NCBI RefSeq assembly: GCF_041477585.1
Contig: NZ_JBGNYA010000001.1
Coordinates: 2,046,001 to 2,110,000 of the forward strand
Direction of reading: 5' to 3'
Length of the DNA stretch: 64,000 bases
Source: Halobellus sp. MBLA0158
Lineage (GTDB): Archaea; Halobacteriota; Halobacteria; Halobacteriales; Haloferacaceae
Shown here: positions 42,228 through 50,168 of the stretch, one piece after another
How the letters are laid out: each line of letters starts with the position of its first letter
Numbering within the stretch: position 1 is the first letter of the stretch
Notes under the pieces: generated by a model
What the model was told of the DNA's origin: nothing
The model's input: only the letters and a program-made list of their open reading frames with translations
Database searches by the model: none
Made by a program: the position numbers and the translations under genes

Positions 42228-42387
42228 CGGCGAGACCCTCCTGCGGGGGTGGTCTGCTGGCGGTGCGTCGGTCGTGTGTGTGGAGTTCGGGGTCGAGCGT
42301 CGTGTGGCATTGGCCTGGTGTTACGGTTGCTGGTCGGTCGAACGGCGGGCGCGAACTGACGAGAATCGAAAACGGGTGTGTGAGGGG
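42228..42387 (-). promoter_or_regulatory. Untranslated leader between leader ORF and ilvB
   Basis: About 160 bases between the leader ORF stop (42388-42390) and ilvB. Just after the leader ORF a GGGGCCCC palindrome with flanking AGGGG/CCCCT repeats (minus strand, about 42377-42396) can form a GC-rich hairpin, followed by CCCGTTTTCG at about 42364-42376. This arrangement resembles a weak attenuator or terminator. An AGGAGG ribosome-binding site lies at about 42237-42243. The role in attenuation is inference. Confidence 0.4.
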
Positions 42388-42516
42388 CTAGGGGGCCCCT
42401 ACGATGATCCGCGAGACGACGTCGAGACCGCCCTCGACGCCGGGCGACCGCCGCCCGTCGACGGGAGCCGCCGCTCTCCGAGCGGCGGACGTCGCGGGGG
42501 TGTGCGGTCGTCGCAT
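42388..42516 (-). CDS. Candidate ilv leader peptide (attenuator ORF), 42 residues
   Basis: A short ORF of ATG plus 42 codons and TAG between leuA and ilvB. The peptide starts MRRPHTPATSAARRAAAP and ends GGLDVVSRIIVGAP. The Val/Ile-rich end and GAP-type terminus resemble E. coli IvbL/IlvGMEDA leader peptides. Its ATG lies about 26-30 bases after a strong BRE/TATA promoter (42543-42558), so a leaderless transcript would begin at the ATG. A perfect 9-bp hairpin lies in the ORF around the Ala/Arg codons (about 42469-42489) and others follow. Not in any gene list known to me; proposal, not proof. Confidence 0.55.
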   Translation of the reverse strand: MRRPHTPATSAARRAAAPVDGRRSPGVEGGLDVVSRIIVGAP

Positions 42517-42542
42517 CGTACCCGATAGATGATTCTGGTCCG

Positions 42543-42558
42543 TAATTAACGTTTCGCG
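42543..42558 (-). promoter_or_regulatory. BRE/TATA promoter of ilv leader and ilvBNC-leuCDB operon
   Basis: Reading the minus strand: BRE CGCGAAACG (42558-42550) directly followed by TATA TTAATTA (42549-42543). This is one of the clearest haloarchaeal promoters in the window. The predicted start is about 42518-42522, 2-6 bases before the leader ATG at 42516, so the leader ORF is translated from the transcript's first codons. Confidence 0.65.
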
Positions 42559-42630
42559 CTCCGGTTCCCCGACGAGTCGCCCGGCGACGCGCCCGTGGCT
42601 CGGGGAAGCGAGCGAACGGGGCGCGCGCCA

Positions 42631-43932
42631 TCAGGCGCGGACCTCCTCCTCGTCCTCGTCGGCGCGGTCGACGCCGACCTCGCGGGCGAAGCGCGTCAAC
42701 ACGTCGACGGTGACGCGCTCCTTCTCCGCGCCGTAGTCCTTCACGCGACGGGTCACGTCACGTACCTCGGTATCGGTCGGCGCGAAGCCGGATTCTTCGA
42801 GCCGCTTTCGGACCGAGTGCGTCCCGGTGTGCTTGCCGAGGACGAACTCTCGCTGGGCGCCGACCATCTCGGGGGTCATCACGCCCGGCTCGAAGGTGTC
42901 GGAGTTCTCGATGACGCCCGCGGCGTGGATGCCGCTCTCGTGTGAGAAGGCGTTCCGTCCTACGACCGGCTTGTTCGCCGGAACCGGGATGTCGCTCGCC
43001 TCCTCGACCATCCGCGACAGTTCGGTGATTCGGGTGGTGTCGATCCCCGTGTCCACGTTGTACAGCGACTCCGCGGACATCACGACCTCCTCAAACGCGG
43101 CGTTACCGGCGCGCTCGCCGATGCCGTTGACCGACACCTGCGCCTGCGACGCGCCGGCCTCGAAGCCCGCCATCGCGTTGGCGGCCGCCAGCCCGAAGTC
43201 GTCGTGGGCGTGGACGTCGATCCGCGCGTCGGTGTGCTTGCGCACCTCGCGGATCATCCCGGCGAAGCGGGTCGGCGTCGCGACCCCGCAGGTGTCCGGG
43301 ATGTTGATCCAGTCCACGTCGACCTCGTCGACGGCCGAGATGATCTCGGCCAGGAAGTCGATGTCGGTCCGGGTGGCGTCCATCGGGGAGAACATCACCT
43401 CGACGCCCGCGTCCTTCACGCGCTCGACGCTCTCGACCGCCCGCTCGACGGCCTCTTCGCGGGAGGCGTGCATCGAGTCGGCCAGCTGCACGTCGCTCGT
43501 GCTGACGAAGACGTGGACCAGTTCCACGCCGGAGTCGAGCGCGGCCTCTACGTCTTTCTCGACGACGCGCGCCAGCCCGCAGACGGTCGTGTCCGTCGCG
43601 GCGGCGATGTCGCTCACGGACTCGAACTCGGCGTCCGAGTTGACCGGGAACCCCGCCTCGATGACGTGGGTGCCCATCTCGTCCAGCGTCGCGGCTATGT
43701 CCCGCTTTTCGTCGTAGCTGAACGAAGTGCGTGGCGACTGTTCGCCGTCGCGGAGCGTCGTGTCAAAAATCCGTACCTCGTCGATCTCGGATTCAGTTAT
43801 TTGGGCTAATGTGCCCTGGAAGAACTCGACCAGCCGGGGTGTCCGACTGAGCCTCCATGTCGTCGTGAGACATTGTACTCGATACCTGCCCGGAAAGATA
43901 TTAAAGGCTTTCGCTGTGGGGATCTGCGTCAC
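42631..43932 (-). CDS. leuA: 2-isopropylmalate synthase (start uncertain, possible N-terminal frameshift)
   Basis: The LeuA frame is open from GTG 43932 to stop 42631 (433 residues). The protein body is complete: RIFDTTLRDGEQSPRTSF (about 53-70), EAGFPVNSDAEF, and HAHDDFGLAAANAMAGFEAG with metal-binding His, then NGIGERAGNAAFEEV. The first 35 residues contain the promoter TTTAATATC (43898-43905) and are probably not translated. The transcript start predicted from it is near 43875, but the nearest ATG (43873) lies in another frame. No ATG, GTG or TTG in the LeuA frame lies between 43875 and the conserved VEFFQGTL. So a one-base frameshift or an unusual start is likely. Co-located with the ilv operon. 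Confidence 0.85.
   Translation of the reverse strand: MTQIPTAKAFNIFPGRYRVQCLTTTWRLSRTPRLVEFFQGTLAQITESEIDEVRIFDTTLRDGEQSPRTSFSYDEKRDIAATLDEMGTHVIEAGFPVNSDAEFESVSDIAAATDTTVCGLARVVEKDVEAALDSGVELVHVFVSTSDVQLADSMHASREEAVERAVESVERVKDAGVEVMFSPMDATRTDIDFLAEIISAVDEVDVDWINIPDTCGVATPTRFAGMIREVRKHTDARIDVHAHDDFGLAAANAMAGFEAGASQAQVSVNGIGERAGNAAFEEVVMSAESLYNVDTGIDTTRITELSRMVEEASDIPVPANKPVVGRNAFSHESGIHAAGVIENSDTFEPGVMTPEMVGAQREFVLGKHTGTHSVRKRLEESGFAPTDTEVRDVTRRVKDYGAEKERVTVDVLTRFAREVGVDRADEDEEEVRA
43793..43873 (-). CDS. Overlapping 26-codon ORF at leuA transcript start
   Basis: ATG at 43873 lies just at the transcription start predicted from the BRE/TATA at 43898-43914 and is read in a different frame from LeuA. 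The ORF gives MSHDDMEAQSDTPAGRV and ends with PNN before TGA at 43793. Its first 13 residues resemble a plausible N-terminus for LeuA, and the LeuA frame begins LVEFFQGTL right after the ACACCCCGG stretch near 43836-43843; one base gain or loss there would join them. Thus it is either the true LeuA N-terminus cut by a frameshift (or error), or a leaderless upstream ORF that overlaps leuA. Confidence 0.45.
   Translation of the reverse strand: MSHDDMEAQSDTPAGRVLPGHISPNN
43898..43914 (-). promoter_or_regulatory. BRE/TATA promoter of leuA
   Basis: On the minus strand GCGAAAGCC (43914-43906) is followed by TTTAATATC-type TATA (43905-43898), matching the ilv promoter in form. The expected start, about 26 bases downstream, falls at 43872-43876, next to the ATG at 43873. 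Confidence 0.6.
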
Positions 43933-44232
43933 GAGGGCCGAGAAAGGCGATTAGCGTCCGTTTCACCCGCTCTCGATGGATCTTGAGGCCGCTTTCCGAG
44001 TGATGGCACGAGCTCTCGGGCGTCGGCGACGCGAGCCCTCTCTCACCCGATCGCTGTCCGTTCGGCGTAAATTTCGCCTCGTTTTCGGAGTTCGTTCATC
44101 CCTCGCGGCTCGCGCGCGGTCGTTACTGGACGAACGACCAGCCCGGAATTCCGCGGTCGCTCGCCGACGACGAGCGCCGTGGGGCCGACGGCCGTCAGAA
44201 TCCTTTTCGTGTCGCTTTCCGTTGAGGCGGGT
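43933..44232. other. 300-base gap between leuA and 44233 gene
   Basis: No convincing gene. The 86-codon plus-strand ORF at 43976-44236 is arginine-rich and not acidic, so not coding. The two flanking genes are divergent, so this gap must hold the leuA promoter (at its lower edge) and the promoter for the plus gene near 44190-44215 (GTCAGAATCCTTTTCG). I see no repeat or RNA structure. Confidence 0.5.
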
Positions 44233-44517
44233 ATGAGCGACTTCAATCTGAATCTCTCCGCGGCCGAAGAGCACCTCGAAGACGACGTCGAGGGGGAGGT
44301 CGTCCTCGGGGTGCTGGACGGAACGACCGCCGACGAGGAGTGGATCGACACCGTCGAGCAGGGCAACGTGTTGGTGCTGGCCGTCGAGGGCGACCTCAAC
44401 GAACTCGCGAACGGCTTCGCCCGGCCGGTGAAGGATATGGGCGGGAACCTGACGCACTTCCGGCGGTTCCTCGTCGTCTCGCCGCCGGGCGTCGAGATCA
44501 ACACCGAACGGCTCTGA
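44233..44517 (+). CDS. Conserved haloarchaeal protein (DUF5779-like)
   Basis: 94 residues from ATG 44233. A compact acidic protein with AAEEHLEDDVEGEVVLGVLDGTT, IDTVEQGNVLVLAVEGDLN and DMGGNLTHFRRFLVVSPPG. I recognise this as a family seen in most haloarchaea (DUF5779-type, from memory); no function known. No membrane segment or metal-binding motif. Convergent with the VOC protein gene. Confidence 0.7.
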   Translation: MSDFNLNLSAAEEHLEDDVEGEVVLGVLDGTTADEEWIDTVEQGNVLVLAVEGDLNELANGFARPVKDMGGNLTHFRRFLVVSPPGVEINTERL

Positions 44518-44541
44518 ACGGGAGCGGGCCGTGCCCGACGG

Positions 44542-45324
44542 TCACGTCCCGGGCAGGAACGTCAGCACGTGGCCGTCGTCGTCGACGACCCGGAGTCCGC
44601 CCTCGGCCGCGGTCGGACCGGCGGCCCAGGGACCGCCCGCCTCGACGGCCGCGTTGGGGTCGACCGTCCGGAGCGCCAGGTCGACGTGGAGGCCGCCGCG
44701 GGCGTCGGCGATCCCCAGTTGCGGCTCCCAGAGTTCCAGGTCGACGGGTCCCGAGAGCCGGACGCGGCGCCGCTCGTCGCCGCGGTCGACGACCTCGAAG
44801 CCGAGGCGTCGGTAGCGCGCCTCGGCGCGGTCCAGATCCGTGACCTCGAAGACGACCTCGAAGATGCCCGAAAGCGGCGGGGCTTCCGTATCGACGGCCT
44901 CGTCCGGCGCGGTCGCGTCCGCCGACGTGTTCGACGCGTCGGCAGGGCTCTCCCCGTGGATGCCGCCGATCTCGACGCAGTGACCCGCGGGGTCGTAGAC
45001 GTACAGCGAGTCGCTCGACCCGAACGAGAACTCGACGGGGTCGAGGTCGGCCAGGCGGCGTCGCCATCGGGGGTAGGCGGACCGGGACGTCGCGAACGCG
45101 AAGTGCGTGTGGACGCCTCCGCGGGGGCGGTCGACGGGCCGTCGGAGCACGAGCGCGGTCCGGCCCGCGCCGTCGTCGGGGCGCTCTGCGGCCTCGCCGA
45201 TCGGGTAGCGGACGCGGGTCGCATCGGCCGCGTCGGCGGCGAGCCCGAGTCGGCCCTCGTAGAACTCCCGCACCGTCGCGAGATCTTTCACCTCCAGCCC
45301 GAGTCTGGCGAGCCCGGTGAGCAT
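44542..45324 (-). CDS. VOC-family (glyoxalase/bleomycin resistance-type) protein
   Basis: 260 residues from ATG 45324 with two VOC repeats: residues 1-125 (LTGLARLGLEVKDLATVREFYEGRLGL to GHCVEIGG) and about 165-258 (IFEVVFEVTDLDRAEARYRRLGFEV to DDDGHVLTFLPGT). His/Glu metal ligands of the fold may be HFAF and E in VEIGG. A Ser/Ala/Asp linker (about 130-160) joins them. Could be an extradiol dioxygenase-like or resistance protein; substrate unknown. The longer frame to 45396 is less likely. Confidence 0.75.
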   Translation of the reverse strand: MLTGLARLGLEVKDLATVREFYEGRLGLAADAADATRVRYPIGEAAERPDDGAGRTALVLRRPVDRPRGGVHTHFAFATSRSAYPRWRRRLADLDPVEFSFGSSDSLYVYDPAGHCVEIGGIHGESPADASNTSADATAPDEAVDTEAPPLSGIFEVVFEVTDLDRAEARYRRLGFEVVDRGDERRRVRLSGPVDLELWEPQLGIADARGGLHVDLALRTVDPNAAVEAGGPWAAGPTAAEGGLRVVDDDGHVLTFLPGT

Positions 45325-45471
45325 ACGCGTGCTCCGGACGCGACGGGCAAAGAGGTACTGGACGTCAGAGGGGGAGGACAGTCTGACGAGGAGCATCGAC
45401 TCGGGGGCGGCGGGCTCCGAGGACCCTCACCCGGCAAACCTATTTGACCGAGGTGTCTGTACGGAGAGGTG

Positions 45472-47766
45472 ATGACCGAGAGCGGGGACCCGGAGCGTCC
45501 GATTTCAGACAGACACAGCGAAATCCGGGTCCTTCACGTGGACGACGATCCCGACTTCGTCGACCTCACCGCGTCGTTTCTGACTCGTATCAACGACTCT
45601 TTTTCCGTCTATACCTCGACGAACCCCGAGACCGTCCTCGAACGCGTCCGCGGCGAGCGCCTCGACTGCGTCGTCAGCGACTACGAGATGCCACAGATGA
45701 ACGGCCTCGAGCTGCTCGAACGCGTCCGCGACCTCGACGAGGACGTCCCGTTCATCCTCTTTACGGGCAAGGGCTCCGAGGAGATCGCGAGCAAGGCCAT
45801 CTCCGCGGGCGTGACGGACTACCTCCAGAAGGAGGTCGGGACCGAGCAGTACACCGTCCTCGCGAACCGGATCGAAAACGCCGTCGAGCAGAACCGCTCC
45901 CTAGAGGCGCTCGCCGAGAGCCAACGGCGGCTCTCGCGGTTCATCGACCAGTCGCCGCTCGGCACGATCGAGTACGACGAGAACTTCAGGATCGTCCGCG
46001 TGAACGAGGCGGCCGGGGAGATCACGGGCTACGAGCCCGAAGAGCTCGTCGGCGGGACCTGGCTGCCGATCGTCCCCGAGGAGGAGCGGCGGCACGTCGC
46101 CGAGGTCGAGCGACAGCTCCTGTCGGACCGCGGCGGCTACCAGAGCGTCAACGAGATCGTTCGGAAGGACGGCGAGCGCCGGCTGTGTTCGTGGCACAAC
46201 CGCGTCGTCACCGACGAGGACGGCGACGTGATCACGATCTTCTCGCAGTTCGAGGACATCACCGAGAAGCGCCGCCAGCGGCGGGAGCTCGAACGGACGA
46301 ACGCGATCCGCTCGACGCTCTTCGAGACGCTGCCGGTCGGCGTGCTCGCCGAGGACGCCGACCGGAACGTCCTCCAAGTCAACGACCGGCTGTTCGAGCT
46401 CTTCGAGTTCTCCCAGTCACCCGAGGACGTCGTCGGCGACGACTGCGAGCGGTTCGCGAAACGGATCAGCGGCCGGTTCGCGGAGCCGGAGCGGTTCGTC
46501 GACCGGATCAACGAGATCATCGCGGAACGCGAGCCGGTCTGGAACGAGGAGGTCGTCTTCGCGGACGGTCGCGCGCTCGAACGGAGCTACCGGCCGATCG
46601 AACTGCCGGAGGGCCGGGGGCACCTGTGGGTCTACCACGACGTCTCCGAGCGGCGCAAGCGCGAGCGGCGGCTGGAGGCGCTGAACGAGACGGCCCGTGA
46701 GCTGATGCGCGCCGAGACCAACGAGCGGGTGGCCCAGATCGGCGTCGACGCCGCGCGGTCGATCCTCGATTTGGATCTGAACGCGATCCACCTCTACGAT
46801 CCCGACAAGGGGCTCGATCCGGTCGCCGCCACCGAGGGGACCTACGACGTGATCGGGGAGCCGCCCACCTTCTCGCTCGACGACAGCATCGCGGGGCGAG
46901 TGTTTCAGGAGGGGGAGCCGAGCGTCGTCACCGACGTCCACGAGGATCCCGATCGCCACAACGAAGACACCCCGATCAGGAGCGAGGTGTTCTTCCCGCT
47001 CGGAGACTACGGGATCCTCCTTGCGGGCTCTAAGGAGCCCGACGCCTTCGACGAGAGCGAACTCGTCCTCGGGGAGATCCTCAGCGTCAACGTCGTCCGC
47101 GCGCTTGAACAGGTCGAGCGCAACGAACGCCTCCGCGAGCGCGAGCGCGAACTGACCCGGCAGAACGCCCGGCTCGAACAGTTCGCCTCGGTGGTCTCTC
47201 ACGACCTGCGCAATCCGCTGAACGTCGCGGAGGGCCGGCTCGAACTCGCGATGGAAGAGTGCGACAGCGAACAGCTGGAATCCGTCCGGAACGCCCACGA
47301 GCGGATGAAGTCGCTCGTCGACGACCTCCTGACGCTCGCCCGCAAGCGCGACACCGAGGTCGATCGGGAGCCGGTCCGGCTCGACCAGTTCGTCCGGACC
47401 TGCTGGGCGAACGTCGACACCGGCGAGGCGGCGCTCGAAGTCGAGACCGACAGGGAGCTCGCCGCCGACGAGAGCCAGCTCAGACAGCTGTTCGAGAATC
47501 TGTTCCGGAACGCCGTCGAACACGGCGGCGCCGACGTCACCGTCACGGTGGGATCGGTCGAGGGCGGCTTCTACGTGGAAGACGACGGCCCGGGTATCCC
47601 CGCAGAGGACCGCGACGAGATCTTCGAATACGGCTTCTCGACGGCGCGGAACGGCACGGGCTTCGGCCTCGCGATCGTCCAGCAGTGCGTCGAGGCCCAC
47701 GGCTGGGAGATCCAGCCCGCCGAGGGGGAGGCCGGCGGCGCCAGGTTCGAGATCTACACCGACTGA
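45472..47766 (+). CDS. Multidomain sensor histidine kinase (receiver-PAS-PAS-GAF-HisKA-HATPase)
   Basis: 764 residues from ATG 45472; a GTG lies one codon earlier. Order: receiver domain about 17-130 (VLHVDDDPDFVDL; phospho-Asp in VVSDYEMPQMNG; FTGKGSEEIASKA), PAS about 150-265, PAS about 280-390, GAF about 410-540, HisKA at about 560 (VVSHDLRNPLNVAEG) and HATPase to the end (DDGPGIPAEDRDEI; GFGLAIVQQCVEAHG). No membrane segment, so it is a cytoplasmic sensor with an N-terminal receiver, the typical haloarchaeal bat-like type. Signal unknown. A TATTTGACC element at 45441-45449 lies about 25 bases before the start. Confidence 0.93.
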   Translation: MTESGDPERPISDRHSEIRVLHVDDDPDFVDLTASFLTRINDSFSVYTSTNPETVLERVRGERLDCVVSDYEMPQMNGLELLERVRDLDEDVPFILFTGKGSEEIASKAISAGVTDYLQKEVGTEQYTVLANRIENAVEQNRSLEALAESQRRLSRFIDQSPLGTIEYDENFRIVRVNEAAGEITGYEPEELVGGTWLPIVPEEERRHVAEVERQLLSDRGGYQSVNEIVRKDGERRLCSWHNRVVTDEDGDVITIFSQFEDITEKRRQRRELERTNAIRSTLFETLPVGVLAEDADRNVLQVNDRLFELFEFSQSPEDVVGDDCERFAKRISGRFAEPERFVDRINEIIAEREPVWNEEVVFADGRALERSYRPIELPEGRGHLWVYHDVSERRKRERRLEALNETARELMRAETNERVAQIGVDAARSILDLDLNAIHLYDPDKGLDPVAATEGTYDVIGEPPTFSLDDSIAGRVFQEGEPSVVTDVHEDPDRHNEDTPIRSEVFFPLGDYGILLAGSKEPDAFDESELVLGEILSVNVVRALEQVERNERLRERERELTRQNARLEQFASVVSHDLRNPLNVAEGRLELAMEECDSEQLESVRNAHERMKSLVDDLLTLARKRDTEVDREPVRLDQFVRTCWANVDTGEAALEVETDRELAADESQLRQLFENLFRNAVEHGGADVTVTVGSVEGGFYVEDDGPGIPAEDRDEIFEYGFSTARNGTGFGLAIVQQCVEAHGWEIQPAEGEAGGARFEIYTD

Positions 47767-47841
47767 GCCGGCCGGGGGAAGTCCGTGTCCCCGGCGCCGC
47801 GACCGACAGCATATATACGACGCCGACGCACGTCCCCAACG

Positions 47842-48168
47842 ATGACGCTCGATCTGTACCCCGAGGCGCGCGAGGCACTGGACCCCGACGACGGCGAGGT
47901 AGACACGACGGAGCTTGTCGTCACCGACGACGTCCTGGTGAAGGGGTTCGCGCTGGGTCCCGGCGCGGAGCTCGAACCGCACGAACACGCCGACAGCACC
48001 AACGTCTTCCACGTCCTCGAAGGCTCGGTCGTGGTCGTCCGCGATGGGGCGGAAGAGACCGTCGAGGCGCCGGGGGTCGTCCGACACGACCGCGGAGCCG
48101 TCCACGGCGCGCGCAACGAGTCCGACGACGTCGCCGTCTTCACCGCGAGCCTCTGCCCGCTGCCCTGA
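47842..48168 (+). CDS. Cupin-domain protein
   Basis: 108 residues from ATG 47842. The cupin motifs are clear: PGAELEPHEHADSTNVFHVLEGSV (metal-type His, His, and Glu of motif 1) and DRGAVHGARNESDDVAVF (motif 2 with His). Small single cupins bind metal and sugars or small ligands; the exact role is unknown. TATATAC (47813-47819) about 24 bases before the ATG supports a leaderless start. Stands between the histidine kinase and the GHMP gene, no clear operon. Confidence 0.85.
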   Translation: MTLDLYPEAREALDPDDGEVDTTELVVTDDVLVKGFALGPGAELEPHEHADSTNVFHVLEGSVVVVRDGAEETVEAPGVVRHDRGAVHGARNESDDVAVFTASLCPLP

Positions 48169-48249
48169 CGGGGGTGACGTGGCTTCCGACACCGGGTCGG
48201 ATTGCCCCCGTCGCAATCACCAACGGCGTGTCGCCCCTCCGTTGCGGTG

Positions 48250-49224
48250 ATGAGCCGCGTTCGCGTCGCGACCGGCGCCCGCCTCCACTTCGGATTCGGC
48301 AATCTGAGTCTCGACCACGAGCGACTGTACGGCGGCCTGGGTGTCGGTCTGGACGCGCCGCGGACGGTGGTGACCGCCGAGCCCGCAGACGACGTCGCGT
48401 GCGCGCACGACCTCGGCCGCGAGTACGCCGAGCGCGCGGTCGAACTGCTCGGCGTTTCGGGCGCGTCGGTGGCCGTCGAGTCGACGCTACCGCGACACGT
48501 CGGACTCGGCAGCGGGACGCAGTTGGCGCTCGCGACCCTCGCGGCCGTCGCCCGCGCCCACGGCTGTGACCCGCGGGCGAGGTCGCGGGCGCCGGAACTG
48601 GGACGCGCCGGTCGCTCCGGCGTCGGCGTCGCGGCGTTCAAGCGAGGCGGCGTCGTCGTCGACGGCGGCCACCCGAGCGAGGCGTTCACCCCCGAGCGCC
48701 CGGCCGACGGGACGTGGGAGACGCCGCCGGTCGCGATCCGTCGCGACGTGCCCGAGGGATGGCGGTTCCTGCTCGTCGTCCCCGAGGCCGACGTCGGACG
48801 GAACGGCGAGTGCGAAGACGAGAGTATGCGCTGTGTGATCACGGACGCCGACCCGGGCGTCGCCGACCGGATCGCGGGCGTCGTCCTGCGGCGGCTGCTG
48901 CCGGCGCTCGCCGACGGATCGGCCGCGCGGTTCGGCGCCGCCGTCGAACGGATCGACCGACTCAACGGCCGCTGGTACGCCGACGAGCAGTCGGGGATCT
49001 ACCGCGAGCCCGTCGGGACGCTCGTCGACTTCCTCTCCTCTGAGCCGTCCTGTTTCGGCGTCGGCCAGTCCTCGTGGGGCCCGTGCGTCTACGGCGTCAC
49101 CGACGTCGACCACGCCGACGCGGCGCGCCGGGCCGGGGAGGAAGCGCTCCGATCGGCCGGCCTCGACGGCGAGGTGCGCGTCGTCGCGGGACGGAACGAG
49201 GGCGCCGAGATCGTCAGGACGTAG
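48250..49224 (+). CDS. Beta-ribofuranosylaminobenzene 5'-phosphate synthase-like (GHMP family)
   Basis: 324 residues from ATG 48250. GHMP-type motif HVGLGSGTQLALATLAAVARA (about residue 80-100), N-terminal RVATGARLHFGFGNLS and SWGPCVYGV near 275. This is the haloarchaeal beta-RFAP-synthase-like family of methanopterin-like cofactor synthesis; it may make the aryl-ribose bond of a pterin-type one-carbon carrier. Haloarchaea use folate-like or pterin-type carriers, so function in cofactor biosynthesis is likely but not proven. The gene lies between a cupin and a KaiC-like ATPase, no clear operon. Confidence 0.78.
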   Translation: MSRVRVATGARLHFGFGNLSLDHERLYGGLGVGLDAPRTVVTAEPADDVACAHDLGREYAERAVELLGVSGASVAVESTLPRHVGLGSGTQLALATLAAVARAHGCDPRARSRAPELGRAGRSGVGVAAFKRGGVVVDGGHPSEAFTPERPADGTWETPPVAIRRDVPEGWRFLLVVPEADVGRNGECEDESMRCVITDADPGVADRIAGVVLRRLLPALADGSAARFGAAVERIDRLNGRWYADEQSGIYREPVGTLVDFLSSEPSCFGVGQSSWGPCVYGVTDVDHADAARRAGEEALRSAGLDGEVRVVAGRNEGAEIVRT

Positions 49225-49295
49225 CCTCGGGCGACCGCGCGGAGCCTCGGACGGTGGCCCGAAACCGTTAACGCCGCCGCCGGAAACGTGTGCGT

Positions 49296-50132
49296 ATGGA
49301 CCGAATCCCGTTCGGGGTCTCGCGCTTCGATCGGATCGTCGACGGCGGCGCGCCTCCGGGAACGGTCGTCCTGCTGGTCGGCGAACCCGGGGCCGGGGCC
49401 CGGGAGTTCATGTACACCAGCGCGACGATGAACGCGCTCGCCCACGGCGACGAGGAGCTCTTCGAGCTCCACTACGGCGACCTCCACGAGGCGGCGTCGC
49501 CGCCGCCGGAGGTCCACTACCTCTCTTTCACCGCCGACGAGTCGAACGTCCGCCGCGAGATGTCCTACGTCCTCGACGACGAGCTCGTCGAGGCCGCGGC
49601 CGACGGGATCACGGTCCGGGACTTCTCGCCGGAGTTCTTCCAGCTGAGCCCGGTCCCGCGGGAGTGGTACCTCGGCGAGACGACGACCCTGCGCGACCTC
49701 GGCGGCCGCGAGGAGCGCGCGGACGTCCTCACGGCGCTCGGCCAGTACCTCAACGCGAACGCCGCGGAGAACCTCGTCGTCATCGACTCCATCACCGACC
49801 TCGTCTCGGCGATCTCCGACGAGATGGCCTGGAACGACATCGCGATGCTCATCCGCGGGCTGGGGAAGGCCGCCCACCGGTGGAACGGCCTCGTCCTGGC
49901 GTACGCCAGCAGTGAGACCCTCGAACCGACCGAACTCGGACACCTGATCGACGCCGCCGACGGGACGCTCCAGTTCGAGTGGGAGTCCGGCGGCTCCAAG
50001 CGCGCGCGGACGATGGTCGTCCAGGAATTCCGGGGCGTGCTCTCACAGATCGAACGCGAGAACATCGTCCGCTTCGAGACCGAGATCCACGAGGGCGGCT
50101 TCGACGTCAGCGACGTGCGGAAGATTCGCTGA
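49296..50132 (+). CDS. RecA/KaiC-like ATPase, HTR-associated type
   Basis: 278 residues from ATG 49296. RecA-like start FGVSRFDRIVDGGAPPGTVVLLVGEPGAGAREFMYTSA with a P-loop variant GEPGAGAREF, in which the usual Lys of GK[ST] is replaced (GAGAR), and Walker-B-like NLVVIDSITDLVSAI (about 165). Haloarchaea have many such KaiC-like ATPases linked to signalling kinases. A GTTAACG element (49267-49273) is about 25 bases upstream. The weak P-loop suggests reduced or altered ATP use. Sits tail-to-tail with the second histidine kinase. Confidence 0.8.
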   Translation: MDRIPFGVSRFDRIVDGGAPPGTVVLLVGEPGAGAREFMYTSATMNALAHGDEELFELHYGDLHEAASPPPEVHYLSFTADESNVRREMSYVLDDELVEAAADGITVRDFSPEFFQLSPVPREWYLGETTTLRDLGGREERADVLTALGQYLNANAAENLVVIDSITDLVSAISDEMAWNDIAMLIRGLGKAAHRWNGLVLAYASSETLEPTELGHLIDAADGTLQFEWESGGSKRARTMVVQEFRGVLSQIERENIVRFETEIHEGGFDVSDVRKIR

Positions 50133-50168
50133 CGTTGACCGAATGGGCGCTTGCTGCGGGAGTCGGAC

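Noticed and set aside
43976-44236. 86-codon plus-strand ORF in the leuA upstream gap
   Set aside because: Strongly basic, no acidic bias and no motif; probably not a gene.
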